Origin: Rhodococcus opacus B4
GTDB lineage: Bacteria > Actinomycetota > Actinomycetes > Mycobacteriales > Mycobacteriaceae
Assembly: GCF_000010805.1 (NCBI RefSeq)
Contig: NC_012522.1
Coordinates: 434,001 to 498,000 of the forward strand
Direction of reading: 5' to 3'
Length of the DNA stretch: 64,000 nucleotides
Within the stretch, counting starts at the first letter, position 1; the number at the start of each line of letters is the position of its first letter. Both the position numbers and the translations under genes were made by a program. The notes beneath the pieces are model-generated. The model was not told the origin of the DNA, searched no databases, and was given only the letters and a program-made list of their open reading frames with translations. Below, piece by piece: positions 17,994 through 26,013 of this stretch.

Positions 17994-18634
17994 AGTCCGA
18001 CGTGAAGGTGCAGGGAAACGAAAAAGCGCTGCGCCGCGACGCCGCGGAGAACCGGCAGCGACTGCTCGACGCGGCAGCGACCGTGTTCAGCGAGCGTGGC
18101 CTGGATGTGGGGGTCGACGAGATCGCCCGGGTCGCGGGCGTCGGGATCGGCACGCTCTACCGCCGGTTCCCCACCAAGGATGCGTTGGTCAGTGAGCTCG
18201 TTCGACAGGTATTCGACGACTTCCTGGCCGTGGCCAACGAAGCCCTGTCCGCGCCGAACGGCGAAGGGCTCGAGCAAGTTCTGTACGGCACGGGTGCCAT
18301 CCTGGCGTCCAACCGAGGATGTTTGTCTCGCATGTGGAACGACGATGAGACCAGGATCCTCAGGGACGAGTACCGACGGATCCTGTTCGAACTCCTGGCG
18401 CGAGCCAAGCAGCACGGCCGCATCCGCGAGGATGCCACCGACGCCGACCTGGACCTCATCTTCTGGTCCGTGCGCGGCGTCGTCGCGACAACCCGCGGCG
18501 TCACCGACACCGGGTGGCGCCGGACCATGGCAATCATGATCGCGGGACTGAGTCCCGGCGCGGACACGCTCGACGCGAGCCCGATGAGCGCTCAGCACGT
18601 CGCACAAATCATCGACAACATGTCGGCCCGATAA
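17990..18634 (+). CDS. TetR-family regulator of the adjacent DHA2 transporter
   Basis: 214 residues with an N-terminal TetR helix-turn-helix (AATVFSERGLDVGVDEIARV, then GIGTLYRRFPTKDALVSEL) and a variable ligand-binding C-domain. It overlaps the transporter gene by 4 bases. It probably represses its own operon through the palindrome at 16484-16501 and releases it when an effluxed compound binds. Confidence 0.85.
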   Translation: MKSDVKVQGNEKALRRDAAENRQRLLDAAATVFSERGLDVGVDEIARVAGVGIGTLYRRFPTKDALVSELVRQVFDDFLAVANEALSAPNGEGLEQVLYGTGAILASNRGCLSRMWNDDETRILRDEYRRILFELLARAKQHGRIREDATDADLDLIFWSVRGVVATTRGVTDTGWRRTMAIMIAGLSPGADTLDASPMSAQHVAQIIDNMSAR

Positions 18635-18640
18635 GACGCG

Positions 18641-18656
18641 GCGGACCCCTGTCCGC
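18641..18656. terminator. Short hairpin between convergent genes
   Basis: A perfect 6-base inverted repeat (GCGGAC, loop CCCT, GTCCGC) in the 26-base gap between the TetR stop and the stop of the convergent hydrolase gene. It is a weak terminator candidate. Confidence 0.4.
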
Positions 18657-18660
18657 TGTG

Positions 18661-19962
18661 TCAGACACGGCGCAGGTGGCCGGCCGTCCAGTCGGCCACC
18701 AGCGACAGCACCTCCGGATCCACGGCGTCGCGCACGAGTCGGCGATAGGCGCGCAACGACGGCGGATCCGCATCACGTCGGATCAGGTGCGTCAGGTCCG
18801 GAACCTGGACGGTGTCGGCCCCGCCGGGCACCAGTTCCGCAATCACCGCGAGATCCTCCGGATCCACCTGGACATCCTTTGCCCCGGTGATCACGAGGAC
18901 CGGCGCGAGGTTCTCCCGCAACAGCGGTTTCGGGTCGAAGTCGAGGAACTCCCGGAACCAGCGCGCATTCACCCGGCGACCACCCATCCGCGCTGCATCA
19001 GTGGTGGTCCGGGACAGCTTCTCGAGCGCGACGCGCTGCCTTTCCTTCACGTCGATTCGCAGCGCCCGCAGGACTACCCGTACCGCAGAGGGCAGACCGT
19101 CGACGGCCTCGCCGGACTGCCATTGCAGAACCTGCCGCCCCGTCACCGCCGGACACGCGAGGAGCACCACTGCCGCCGGGTCGACCCCGCGATCCGCTCC
19201 CAGCGCCACTGCCAGGCAGGCACCCTCGCTGTGCCCGATGACCGCGATCGAACTTCGTCCGAATCCTCCTGTCGTGCGCAACCAGTCGACGGCGGCAGCG
19301 GCGTCGGCGATGTTGTCCGACAGACCCGTCGACAGGTAATCGCCGCCCGAGCGTGCGACTCCGCGCTTGTCGTATCGCAGCGACGCGACACCGGCCCGGG
19401 CCAACGCGTCCGCGAGGGCACGGCTCACGCCGATCGGGAGCTTCGCGTGGTCGCCGTCGCGGTCGAGCCGGCCGGACCCGGTGAGGATCACCGCCGCCGG
19501 ACCACCCTCGGCACCCGCCGGAACCGTCGCGGTGCCGGCCAGTAGGGTGCCGTCGCCGGACCGGAACCTCACCTCGCGTTCGACTGCTCGCACTCGCCCG
19601 GGATCGAGCACGTCACGGATCTGCGCCACGACGTGACCGGGATCGGACACGGTCACAATCAGTTCGTCGAACTCCGCTCCCGCACCCCGGCCGAGCGTGC
19701 GCACGCGGATCGCCGGGACACCCGCCCGCGCTGCGACGAAGGAGCGCACTCCCCTGCCCCGCCAGGTCCCGATGCACAGACGCCGCGGAATTCCCAGACC
19801 CGGTGCCCGCACACCCCGGATGTTCGCGAACGGGTCGGCGATCACCTCGGCGCCCCGAATCAGCGGCATGGGCACCGCGACGTTCCCGTGCAGTCCGGCG
19901 AACCTCTCGAACCTGGACAGAGCGAGACGCACCTCGCTCGCGCTGACACGGATCTCGGCCAT
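18661..19962 (-). CDS. Alpha/beta-hydrolase (S33-like) with an N-terminal PH-like domain
   Basis: 433 residues. The C-terminal 290 form an alpha/beta-hydrolase with nucleophile elbow GHSEG (near residue 243), acid GAKDVQV and His in DLTHL. This is the layout of serine aminopeptidase S33/acyl-transfer hydrolases acting in the cytosol. Residues 1 to about 110 do not belong to the hydrolase: strands such as RRLCIGTWRGRGVRSFVAAR and DELIVTVSDP resemble a bacterial PH-like module. ATG 19962 has AGGAGGG 7 bases upstream. Substrate unknown. Confidence 0.75.
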   Translation of the reverse strand: MAEIRVSASEVRLALSRFERFAGLHGNVAVPMPLIRGAEVIADPFANIRGVRAPGLGIPRRLCIGTWRGRGVRSFVAARAGVPAIRVRTLGRGAGAEFDELIVTVSDPGHVVAQIRDVLDPGRVRAVEREVRFRSGDGTLLAGTATVPAGAEGGPAAVILTGSGRLDRDGDHAKLPIGVSRALADALARAGVASLRYDKRGVARSGGDYLSTGLSDNIADAAAAVDWLRTTGGFGRSSIAVIGHSEGACLAVALGADRGVDPAAVVLLACPAVTGRQVLQWQSGEAVDGLPSAVRVVLRALRIDVKERQRVALEKLSRTTTDAARMGGRRVNARWFREFLDFDPKPLLRENLAPVLVITGAKDVQVDPEDLAVIAELVPGGADTVQVPDLTHLIRRDADPPSLRAYRRLVRDAVDPEVLSLVADWTAGHLRRV

Positions 19963-20129
19963 CGGACGCCCTCCTGTCGGTGCTGTCCCATGTCGATCTC
20001 ATCACTGGGTGACCGCTTCGCGCTGTGGATTGGAGCCGGCACCGTCCGGAGATGTGCGTCCCCGCCCGCTCGCCGCCTCGCACATGGACGGCGAGGCGGC
20101 GAGATCGGCAGTTCGGTCAACCCGCAGAC

Positions 20130-20615
20130 TCAGCCCTTGATAAGGTCGTCGATCTGGCCGATCGCCTGCGAGGAACCCTCGACCACGCCCATGTCGAGCA
20201 CCTTCTGGAGACCTTCGGCTGTCGCGTAGGTGCTGACGTAGGTGGCGACGGTACTGCCGTCCTTCTCCGCGAAGGAGAACTCGTTGGTGGACACCGGCAT
20301 CGATTCGATCGGAGTGAAGTCCGCATCGGCGAATCCGTCGGTGAAGGTGAACCCGGTCGGCTCGTCGACGGAGATGATGTTCCAGTAGCCCGCATACTTC
20401 TCGCCTTCGGGGCCGGTCATGAAGTAAGTGACGCGACCGCCCGCGGCGAACTCGTGGTCGACGACGGTCGCCGGGTACGTCGGCGGGCCCCACACCTTCT
20501 CGAGCTGGCGGGGATCGGCATAGATCTGCCAGATCCGCGCCCGGGGTGCGGCGAACTCGGCAGTGATGGTCAGAGTCAATGCATCGGTGTCTTGGCTGAC
20601 GTTCGTGACAGGCAT
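20130..20615 (-). CDS. SRPBCC/AHSA1-like domain protein
   Basis: 161 residues of the START-like (AHA1) fold: PRARIWQIYADPRQLEKVWG at the start, then the central GGRVTYFMTGPEGEKYAGYW. Family members bind hydrophobic ligands in a deep cavity and are often encoded behind ArsR-type regulators, as here (3-base gap). ATG 20615 has GGAAGGA upstream. The ligand is unknown. Confidence 0.8.
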   Translation of the reverse strand: MPVTNVSQDTDALTLTITAEFAAPRARIWQIYADPRQLEKVWGPPTYPATVVDHEFAAGGRVTYFMTGPEGEKYAGYWNIISVDEPTGFTFTDGFADADFTPIESMPVSTNEFSFAEKDGSTVATYVSTYATAEGLQKVLDMGVVEGSSQAIGQIDDLIKG

Positions 20616-20618
20616 CGT

Positions 20619-20960
20619 TCATTCCTTCCGTAGCGGTTCCGTTGCGATCAGTTCGTCGATACGAGAGATGCGTCCACGCCAGACCTGCTCCAACTCGGCG
20701 AGCATGGACGACACCGCTCGCACTGCTTCCACGTCGCCCGTGGCGAGTTGTTCACGGCCGCTGCGTCGCTTGACGAGCAGGCCGGCCTTGTGGAGGACGG
20801 CGACGTGTTTCTGGACGGCGGCGAAACTCATGTCGTACTTCGCTGCCAGTGCCGAGACGGAATGTTCCCCGGCCAGCACGCGACGCATGATGTCGCGCCG
20901 CGTCCGGTCGGAAAGCGCATGAAACAGGGCATCGGCCCGGTCCTCGTCTGTCTCTGACAC
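20619..20960 (-). CDS. ArsR-family winged-helix regulator
   Basis: 113 residues from GTG 20960. The winged helix is clear (LFHALSDRTRRDIMRRVLAG, then YDMSFAAVQKHVAVLHKAGL). No metal-site cysteines are seen; the subgroup paired with SRPBCC proteins usually does not sense metals. A TTG at 20975 would extend the protein into the perfect palindrome upstream, so GTG 20960 is preferred. It is probably autoregulatory and controls the SRPBCC gene behind it. Confidence 0.8.
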   Translation of the reverse strand: MSETDEDRADALFHALSDRTRRDIMRRVLAGEHSVSALAAKYDMSFAAVQKHVAVLHKAGLLVKRRSGREQLATGDVEAVRAVSSMLAELEQVWRGRISRIDELIATEPLRKE

Positions 20961-20968
20961 ACCCAAAA

Positions 20969-20990
20969 CATACAACCAAATGGTTGTATG
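20969..20990. promoter_or_regulatory. Perfect palindromic operator of the ArsR/SRPBCC operon
   Basis: CATACAACCA and TGGTTGTATG are perfect 10-base arms separated by two bases, ending 9 bases before the ArsR start. The position blocks transcription start, as expected for an autorepressor. Confidence 0.7.
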
Positions 20991-21049
20991 TGCAAGGCCG
21001 GCGTTCCCCCTCCCTCAGTCGACGAACGTCCACGACACGGAAATACACG

Positions 21050-21065
21050 TGTGGCATAGATCACA
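21050..21065. promoter_or_regulatory. CRP-like site
   Basis: TGTGG-N6-TCACA matches the actinobacterial Crp consensus TGTGA-N6-TCACA with one mismatch. It lies about 90 bases upstream of the ArsR gene. A related 15-base stretch (TGGCATAGGTCACAC) occurs near 22240, upstream of the small membrane proteins. Functional assignment is uncertain. Confidence 0.35.
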
Positions 21066-21263
21066 CCTTCGCGATGCGACCCACCGGTGGATCTACCATT
21101 TCCTCGCGACGGTACACACCCAGTGCACCGGCGCGGGCGCACCCTTCTTCAGCCAAATCCATACCAGCCGAAGGATATTGGTACAGCGCAGTGCGGTGCG
21201 CCGACACCCCTCGCAGCAGCGCGGAGGGGTCCGAGGCGGTGTCCCCAATAGACGTCACGGCGA

Positions 21264-21299
21264 GGCCCGGTCAGAGCGGAAATCCACTCCGACCGGGCC
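21264..21299. terminator. Long hairpin downstream of the 92-residue membrane protein gene
   Basis: A 17-base stem with two mismatches and a 2-base loop; the outer 9 bases GGCCCGGTC and GACCGGGCC pair perfectly. It lies 57 bases past the stop at 21356 on the minus strand and is the most stable structure in this gap. Confidence 0.6.
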
Positions 21300-21355
21300 G
21301 CTTCGGCTTGCCCCGCAAAACACCACATCCGCAGACGGACCAGCGCCCGCCGTCA

Positions 21356-21634
21356 TCACCCCACGCAGATCAGCACACCCACGACCACCACCGCGACCAG
21401 CGAGGCGCCGCCGCAGATCAGCCACGCCTGAGTCGCGAGTTGACGCCACTGATCGCACCGCCCGGTCATTTCCGCGACCGCGACAGATAGCCCCTCATTC
21501 GCATCGGACGCGGGTGACTCCGAAAGCCGGCGGGCCTTCGCGTCCGCGCGCGCCGCCACACCGAACGACACGGGGACCACCAGCAGCGCAACCACCAGCA
21601 GGCCCACCATCGCACCCAAACCCGTCCCGAACAT
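21356..21634 (-). CDS. Small two-TM membrane protein, unknown function
   Basis: 92 residues from ATG 21634, chosen for GGAAGG 7 bases upstream. Two hydrophobic segments are visible (about 7-27, AMVGLLVVALLVVPVSFGVA, and the C-terminal 20 residues, ASLVAVVVVGVLIC). The middle is soluble and charged. No family recognised. It is followed by a hairpin, so it is probably transcribed alone. Confidence 0.5.
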   Translation of the reverse strand: MFGTGLGAMVGLLVVALLVVPVSFGVAARADAKARRLSESPASDANEGLSVAVAEMTGRCDQWRQLATQAWLICGGASLVAVVVVGVLICVG

Positions 21635-21803
21635 TCCATTTCCTTCCACACCGGACGACGCCCGTCGCATGGTGCCGCGCGTCTGTCACCGCCACCCGCA
21701 CCCACGGGCACAACCAATCCCCGTCAGCTATATCGCCACACGGCCGCCCGGCGTTGCACTCCCGGACCGCCGGTAGTCGCGAAGTACTGGAGTCGCCGCC
21801 CGA

Positions 21804-21944
21804 CTACACGCCCGGTACCGGGAAGTTCCACATCGTCACGACGATCACGCCCATGACCAGCCCTGCGCACACGACGGTGCCAATGACACTGACACGTAAC
21901 GCATCCAGTAGATCGGCCCCCGATTTCTTGCTGATCCGTGCCAT
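21804..21944 (-). CDS. Very small single-TM membrane protein
   Basis: 46 residues from ATG 21944, with GAAGGAAAG upstream. The N-terminus is basic (ARISKKSGADLLDALR), followed by one hydrophobic segment (VIGTVVCAGLVMGVIVVTMW). The basic N-terminus predicts a cytoplasmic N-end. Unknown function; confidence rests on the ribosome-binding site and the membrane segment. Confidence 0.45.
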   Translation of the reverse strand: MARISKKSGADLLDALRVSVIGTVVCAGLVMGVIVVTMWNFPVPGV

Positions 21945-22010
21945 GACAACTCTTTCCTTCACGTGCAGGGGTTCTTGACTGCCACGTCGATGACGGTGCA
22001 CCCCATACAT

Positions 22011-22608
22011 TCGCCCGAGTTCGCCAGCGGCACAACGGCCGATATACCTACACCCATACCCCCATCAGCCTTCAGGCATGCTCAGAACCACAACTCACAA
22101 CCGAGCGCCGAACATCTCCGCACATTTCCATGTGTTTCATGTCACATCTGTGTGCGCGTCTCGCCCCGAGCGTTTCGCCGCCCCCGTCTCGAAATCGCAC
22201 TTACCGGTCGGTAATTCAGGTGATCGGAAAATTACGCAATGGCATAGGTCACACTCCGTGGACTTCGACACCCTGTGTCACGAAAATGACTGCTACGCCG
22301 CTCGTCATGACGTGCAGGCGATCCGTGTAGCGCCCCTGCCAGCTGATTCTCATCGTTGGCGGGGGCTGCGCCTGGCTCCACCACAAGACTGCGCAACGCC
22401 CACGGATTCCCGTCAGAGGTCAGTACAGCCTTGCTCTGCAGCACAATTCGACGGCTACGCGACGCCGTTTGTGTGAACGAAGGCAAGTCGCTGATCCAGA
22501 TGTCGAATGACGATCGCGCGGAACCTTCTGGCAGCGGGGGTTTCGCCTAAACCTCGCCTAAACCTGATAACCGAGTCGAGATTCCAGAGCGTCGCCGAGA
22601 GTCGACCC
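22011..22608. other. Intergenic stretch without a convincing gene
   Basis: About 600 bases. No frame shows recognisable protein. It holds a copy of the TGGCATAGGTCACAC element near 22240 and a GGTCGGTAA-type stretch near 22200, possibly promoter parts for the minus-strand small genes. Confidence 0.4.
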
Positions 22609-23211
22609 TCAGCGCTCGGGGTGGGCCGCGGCAAAAGCCTCCCAGACTTCGGCGCGCAGTCGTCCGCGGTCGGAGACGGGAAAGCCATGTTCCCGGGCCC
22701 AGGTTCTGACCTCGGCGGTGGACGGCGCAGGCGCGGCGGCGTTGCCGTCATCCGCGGTGGGAGCGTCGTCTGCCTGTGCGTCGTTGTCGGTGTCGATATC
22801 GATATCCGCGTCGATGTCGTCGGGGACATCTTCGACCGGGGCCGCGGCGGGGATATCGTCGACCAGGGCCGCGGTGTCCTCGGCCAGGTCTTCGGCGGTC
22901 CGGAGGGCGTCGTCACTGCCACTCGGGAGCAGACGGTCGATGTCGGTGTCGACGTCGGCGCGGGCGGTACCGGCGGTCACGGCCGCCACCCTCACCGCAT
23001 CGAGAAGTTGACCGCGCACCGATTCGTCGAGGGCCGCGAACTCGGGCGACGCTTGCAGCAGCTTCGCAGCGTGGTCGACCATCTCCTGTGGGCTCCCGGC
23101 GAGGCGCCCGGCACCCGCTGCGGCAAGCATCATGCCCGGCTTCGTGTGGTGGGTTCGGCCAAGCCAATATCCCACGATCACCGCGATCGCGACTTGCAGT
23201 CTGGTCATCAT
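22609..23211 (-). CDS. Membrane-anchored protein with a C-terminal Lsr2-type DNA-binding domain
   Basis: 200 residues. The N-terminus has a short hydrophobic segment (VAIAVIVGYWLG). A helical domain follows (about 25-85), then a strongly acidic Asp/Ala linker (about 115-160). The last 35 residues are an Lsr2-like minor-groove-binding domain (STAEVRTWAREHGFPVSDRG, ending AFAAAHPE), including the RGR-type loop that inserts into AT-rich DNA. Classical Lsr2 has an N-terminal dimerisation domain instead. A protein tying such a domain to the membrane could tether AT-rich DNA, but this is inference. Confidence 0.7.
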   Translation of the reverse strand: MMTRLQVAIAVIVGYWLGRTHHTKPGMMLAAAGAGRLAGSPQEMVDHAAKLLQASPEFAALDESVRGQLLDAVRVAAVTAGTARADVDTDIDRLLPSGSDDALRTAEDLAEDTAALVDDIPAAAPVEDVPDDIDADIDIDTDNDAQADDAPTADDGNAAAPAPSTAEVRTWAREHGFPVSDRGRLRAEVWEAFAAAHPER

Positions 23212-23417
23212 CGTCGACTCCCACGGATGGATTTGACCGTGCGGCCTACTCAGCCGACTACCCGGGACCGCCTGGGCTCAATCGCCCGTAACCGGTGGTG
23301 AAGGCATCAACGCCGACACAATCGCGTCGTTTCGGGGTGAACACGCGAAGAGTGCACCGACGATTGCACCATCGCCCCGTTGCACCGCTCGGAGCCCGCC
23401 GCCGATAATGAACGGTC

Positions 23418-24605
23418 ATGACGGAAGGCCGGTCAGGAAGAGCAGCAGCCGCGCACCGGCGGATGCGGCCGCTGTATGCGGCCGGTTTCACCACCGCCTT
23501 CGGGGCACACGCCGTCGCGGCGAACCTCGCCTTCGACCTCGAGGATCCGGCCGGTTCCCTCCTGTATCTCGGTCTGCTGCTGGCGCTGTACGACGGCGCC
23601 GAGGTGTTACTCAAACCAGTGTTCGGGACACTCGCCGACCGTATCGGTGCCCGACCGGTCCTTCTCGGTGGGCTGATCGGATTCGCAGCAGCCTCCGTCT
23701 TCTTCGTCGTGGTCGGCGACTCGAGCTGGCTGTGGTTGGCGCGGCTCGGGCAGGGCGTCGCGGCGTCTGCCTTCTCCCCCGCAGCGAGTGCGCTGGTCGC
23801 ACGGATGACCCCGAAAGCCGCACACGGCAGCGCGTTCGGAACATACGGCTTCTACAAGGGCCTCGGCTACACGATCGGTCCGCTGCTCGGAGGCGCGCTG
23901 GTGTGGCTCGGCGACCTCACATTGCTGTTCGCGGTGATGACCGCCCTCGCCGTCACCGTCGCGGCATGGGCGGCGCGCGTGGTGCCCGCCCTGCCGCCCC
24001 TCCCGCGCAACCGGCAGACGGTTCTGGACCTGGCGCGCCGACTGTCGGATCGGACGTTTCTCCGGCCAACCCTCGCACTCGCGTTCGCAACCTCGGCACT
24101 GTCGGTGGGAGTGGGATTTCTGCCCGTGGCGGGTGCCGCCGCGGGGCTCGGCTCGGTGGCGACCGGCGCCGCGGTGTCCGTCCTCGCCGCCTGCGCCGCC
24201 CTCGTGCAGCCTCGAGCCGGGCGTGCACTGGACGCAGGCCGCATCTCGGCCGGCCCGGGAACCGCGCTGGGCCTGCTGATCACCGCCACCGGACTCGGAT
24301 GCGCGATGCTGCCCGGTCTGCTCGGTGTCCTGCTCGCCGCACTGGCGATCGGCACCGGCACGGGGCTGATCACCCCGCTGGCCTTCGCGTCGCTGGCCGG
24401 CTCGACGCCCGACGAGCGGATGGGACAGACCATGGGCGCCGCCGAACTCGGACGCGAACTCGGTGACGCGGGCGGACCTCTACTCGTCGGAGGCATAGCC
24501 GCGGTCGCGACACTCACCGTCGGATTCGGTGCCCTCGCCGCGCTCACCCTCGTCGCCGGCGCGGTGACGGCTGCCGCAGGGTCGGCACGCGCGGGACAAC
24601 CATGA
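23418..24605 (+). CDS. MFS transporter
   Basis: 395 residues with about 12 hydrophobic segments and the loop signature GTLADRIGARPVLL. The C-terminal half keeps the pseudo-symmetric partner region (STPDERMGQTMGAAELGREL). The ATG at 23418 is preceded by a GAACGG stretch. No neighbour tells its substrate; an exporter of small drugs or sugars is possible. It is convergent with the XRE gene. Confidence 0.8.
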   Translation: MTEGRSGRAAAAHRRMRPLYAAGFTTAFGAHAVAANLAFDLEDPAGSLLYLGLLLALYDGAEVLLKPVFGTLADRIGARPVLLGGLIGFAAASVFFVVVGDSSWLWLARLGQGVAASAFSPAASALVARMTPKAAHGSAFGTYGFYKGLGYTIGPLLGGALVWLGDLTLLFAVMTALAVTVAAWAARVVPALPPLPRNRQTVLDLARRLSDRTFLRPTLALAFATSALSVGVGFLPVAGAAAGLGSVATGAAVSVLAACAALVQPRAGRALDAGRISAGPGTALGLLITATGLGCAMLPGLLGVLLAALAIGTGTGLITPLAFASLAGSTPDERMGQTMGAAELGRELGDAGGPLLVGGIAAVATLTVGFGALAALTLVAGAVTAAAGSARAGQP

Positions 24606-24643
24606 CGACTGCGACCACCGGCGAACTGCGGCGTCTCGGCCTA

Positions 24644-24910
24644 CTACCCGGTCTGCTGGAGGTTCAGTTCGGGAAGGCAGATCTGGGCGAGGTCCTCCAG
24701 CGGGACCGCCAGCACAGCCGCGAGTGCAGCGACTGTCGTGAAGGCCGGGGTTGCCAGGCGTCCCGTCTCGATCTTGCGCAGGGTCTCGGGTGAGATCGAC
24801 GCGGCATGCGCCACTTCGGCGGGCTTGCGGTCGCCGCGTGCTTGCCGGAGGTAGGCGCCGAGACGCTTGCCGGCAGCGCGCTGCTGCGGGGTCAGAGGGG
24901 ATCGCACCAT
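24644..24910 (-). CDS. XRE-type helix-turn-helix regulator
   Basis: 88 residues that are almost entirely an XRE/Cro helix-turn-helix domain (RLGAYLRQARGDRKPAEVAH, then ISPETLRKIETGRLATPAFT). ATG 24910 is preferred. It is divergent from a methionine aminopeptidase gene with two matching palindromes between them, so it very likely represses both. Confidence 0.8.
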   Translation of the reverse strand: MVRSPLTPQQRAAGKRLGAYLRQARGDRKPAEVAHAASISPETLRKIETGRLATPAFTTVAALAAVLAVPLEDLAQICLPELNLQQTG

Positions 24911-24927
24911 CCCGTCAGGATACTCCA

Positions 24928-24977
24928 AGCTCGGTATGAAAATACCGAGCTTTCCACTACTCTGGTATTTCTATACC
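24928..24977. promoter_or_regulatory. Two XRE operators of the form GGTAT-N4-ATACC
   Basis: The first palindrome has perfect 10-base arms (AGCTCGGTAT and ATACCGAGCT, 24928-24951) around GAAA. The second has perfect 5-base arms (GGTAT and ATACC, 24964-24977) around TTCT. Centres are about 31 bases apart, three helical turns, so bound dimers would lie on the same face of the DNA. They fill the 98 bases between the divergent XRE and map starts. Confidence 0.75.
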
Positions 24978-25008
24978 GGTCGTCGGCGAATATGTGGAGG
25001 ATGAACGA

Positions 25009-25779
25009 GTGTTGGAACTGAAGACGCCACGGGAGATCGAGGCAATGCGCACCACCGGCGCGTTCATCGCGGAACTACTCGACGACCTGCAATCGCGTGC
25101 TGCAGTAGGAGTGAATCTGCTCGACCTCGAACACCGCGCCCGACACCTGATCAAGGACCGCGGGGCGGTGTCCTGCTATTGGGACTACGCGCCGTCGTTC
25201 GGCCGCGGTCCGTTCCACAACGTCATCTGCCTGTCCGTCAACGATGCTGTGCTTCACGGCCTCCCACACGACTACACCCTGCGCGACGGGGACCTGCTGA
25301 GCATGGACATCGCGGTATCGATCGACGGGTGGGTGGCCGACTCGGCGCGCAGCCTGATCGTCGGCACACCCCACGCCGGCGACCAGCGGTTGATCGAGGC
25401 CACCGAACGCGCGCTCGACGCCGGTATCGATGCCGCACGCCCGGGCCGGCGCCTCGGCGACATCTCCGCCGCGATCGGCGCGGTCGCCACCGACTACGGT
25501 TTCCCCGTCAATACCGAATTCGGCGGGCACGGTCTCGGTCGAACCATGCACGAGGACCCGCACGTCTCCAACCAGGGGCGAGCCGGACGGGGCCTGGTGC
25601 TGCGACCGGGCCTGACCCTCGCACTAGAGCCCTGGTTCGCCCGTGGCACCGACAAAATCGTCTACGACCCCGACGGGTGGACCATCCGATCGGCCGACGG
25701 CTCGCGGACCGCTCACAGCGAACACACGATCGCGATCACCGACGGTGATCCCCTCGTTCTGACACGCCGCTCCGCCTGA
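25009..25779 (+). CDS. map: Type I methionine aminopeptidase
   Basis: 256 residues of the M24 fold; removes the N-terminal Met from new proteins. Metal ligands are seen as Asp (SMDIAVSIDG, then WVADSARSL), His (GHGLGRTMHEDP region), Glu (LALEPWF) and Glu (SEHTIAI). I chose GTG 25009 because GGAGG lies 8 bases upstream; GTG 24994 would add five residues. It lacks the N-terminal SH3-binding extension of some actinobacterial copies. Being controlled by a dedicated XRE repressor suggests a conditional second copy. Confidence 0.85.
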   Translation: MLELKTPREIEAMRTTGAFIAELLDDLQSRAAVGVNLLDLEHRARHLIKDRGAVSCYWDYAPSFGRGPFHNVICLSVNDAVLHGLPHDYTLRDGDLLSMDIAVSIDGWVADSARSLIVGTPHAGDQRLIEATERALDAGIDAARPGRRLGDISAAIGAVATDYGFPVNTEFGGHGLGRTMHEDPHVSNQGRAGRGLVLRPGLTLALEPWFARGTDKIVYDPDGWTIRSADGSRTAHSEHTIAITDGDPLVLTRRSA

Positions 25780-25781
25780 CC

Positions 25782-25802
25782 CCGGTCGGCGACCGCGACC
25801 GG
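25782..25802. terminator. Hairpin behind map
   Basis: Perfect 6-base arms CCGGTC and GACCGG with a 9-base loop start 3 bases after the map stop. A modest terminator candidate. The rest of the gap up to 26014 shows no gene. Confidence 0.4.
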
Positions 25803-26013
25803 TTATGCCCTGCTGACCGAGAACCGTTCGCCCGCAACGCCACCGAACAATAGCGATACCGGACCTCAGCCCGTACTCCCGCCGCCCGCTCCCCCGCTGC
25901 TGTTGAAGGGAAAAATGTCGGTATGCGTGCCGTCCATGCGTCGTGGTGAGAGTGACGAGTACGGACTCGGCTTTCGATCGTTCATCAGCCCGAGTCTCAG
26001 CACTCGGCCGCGC

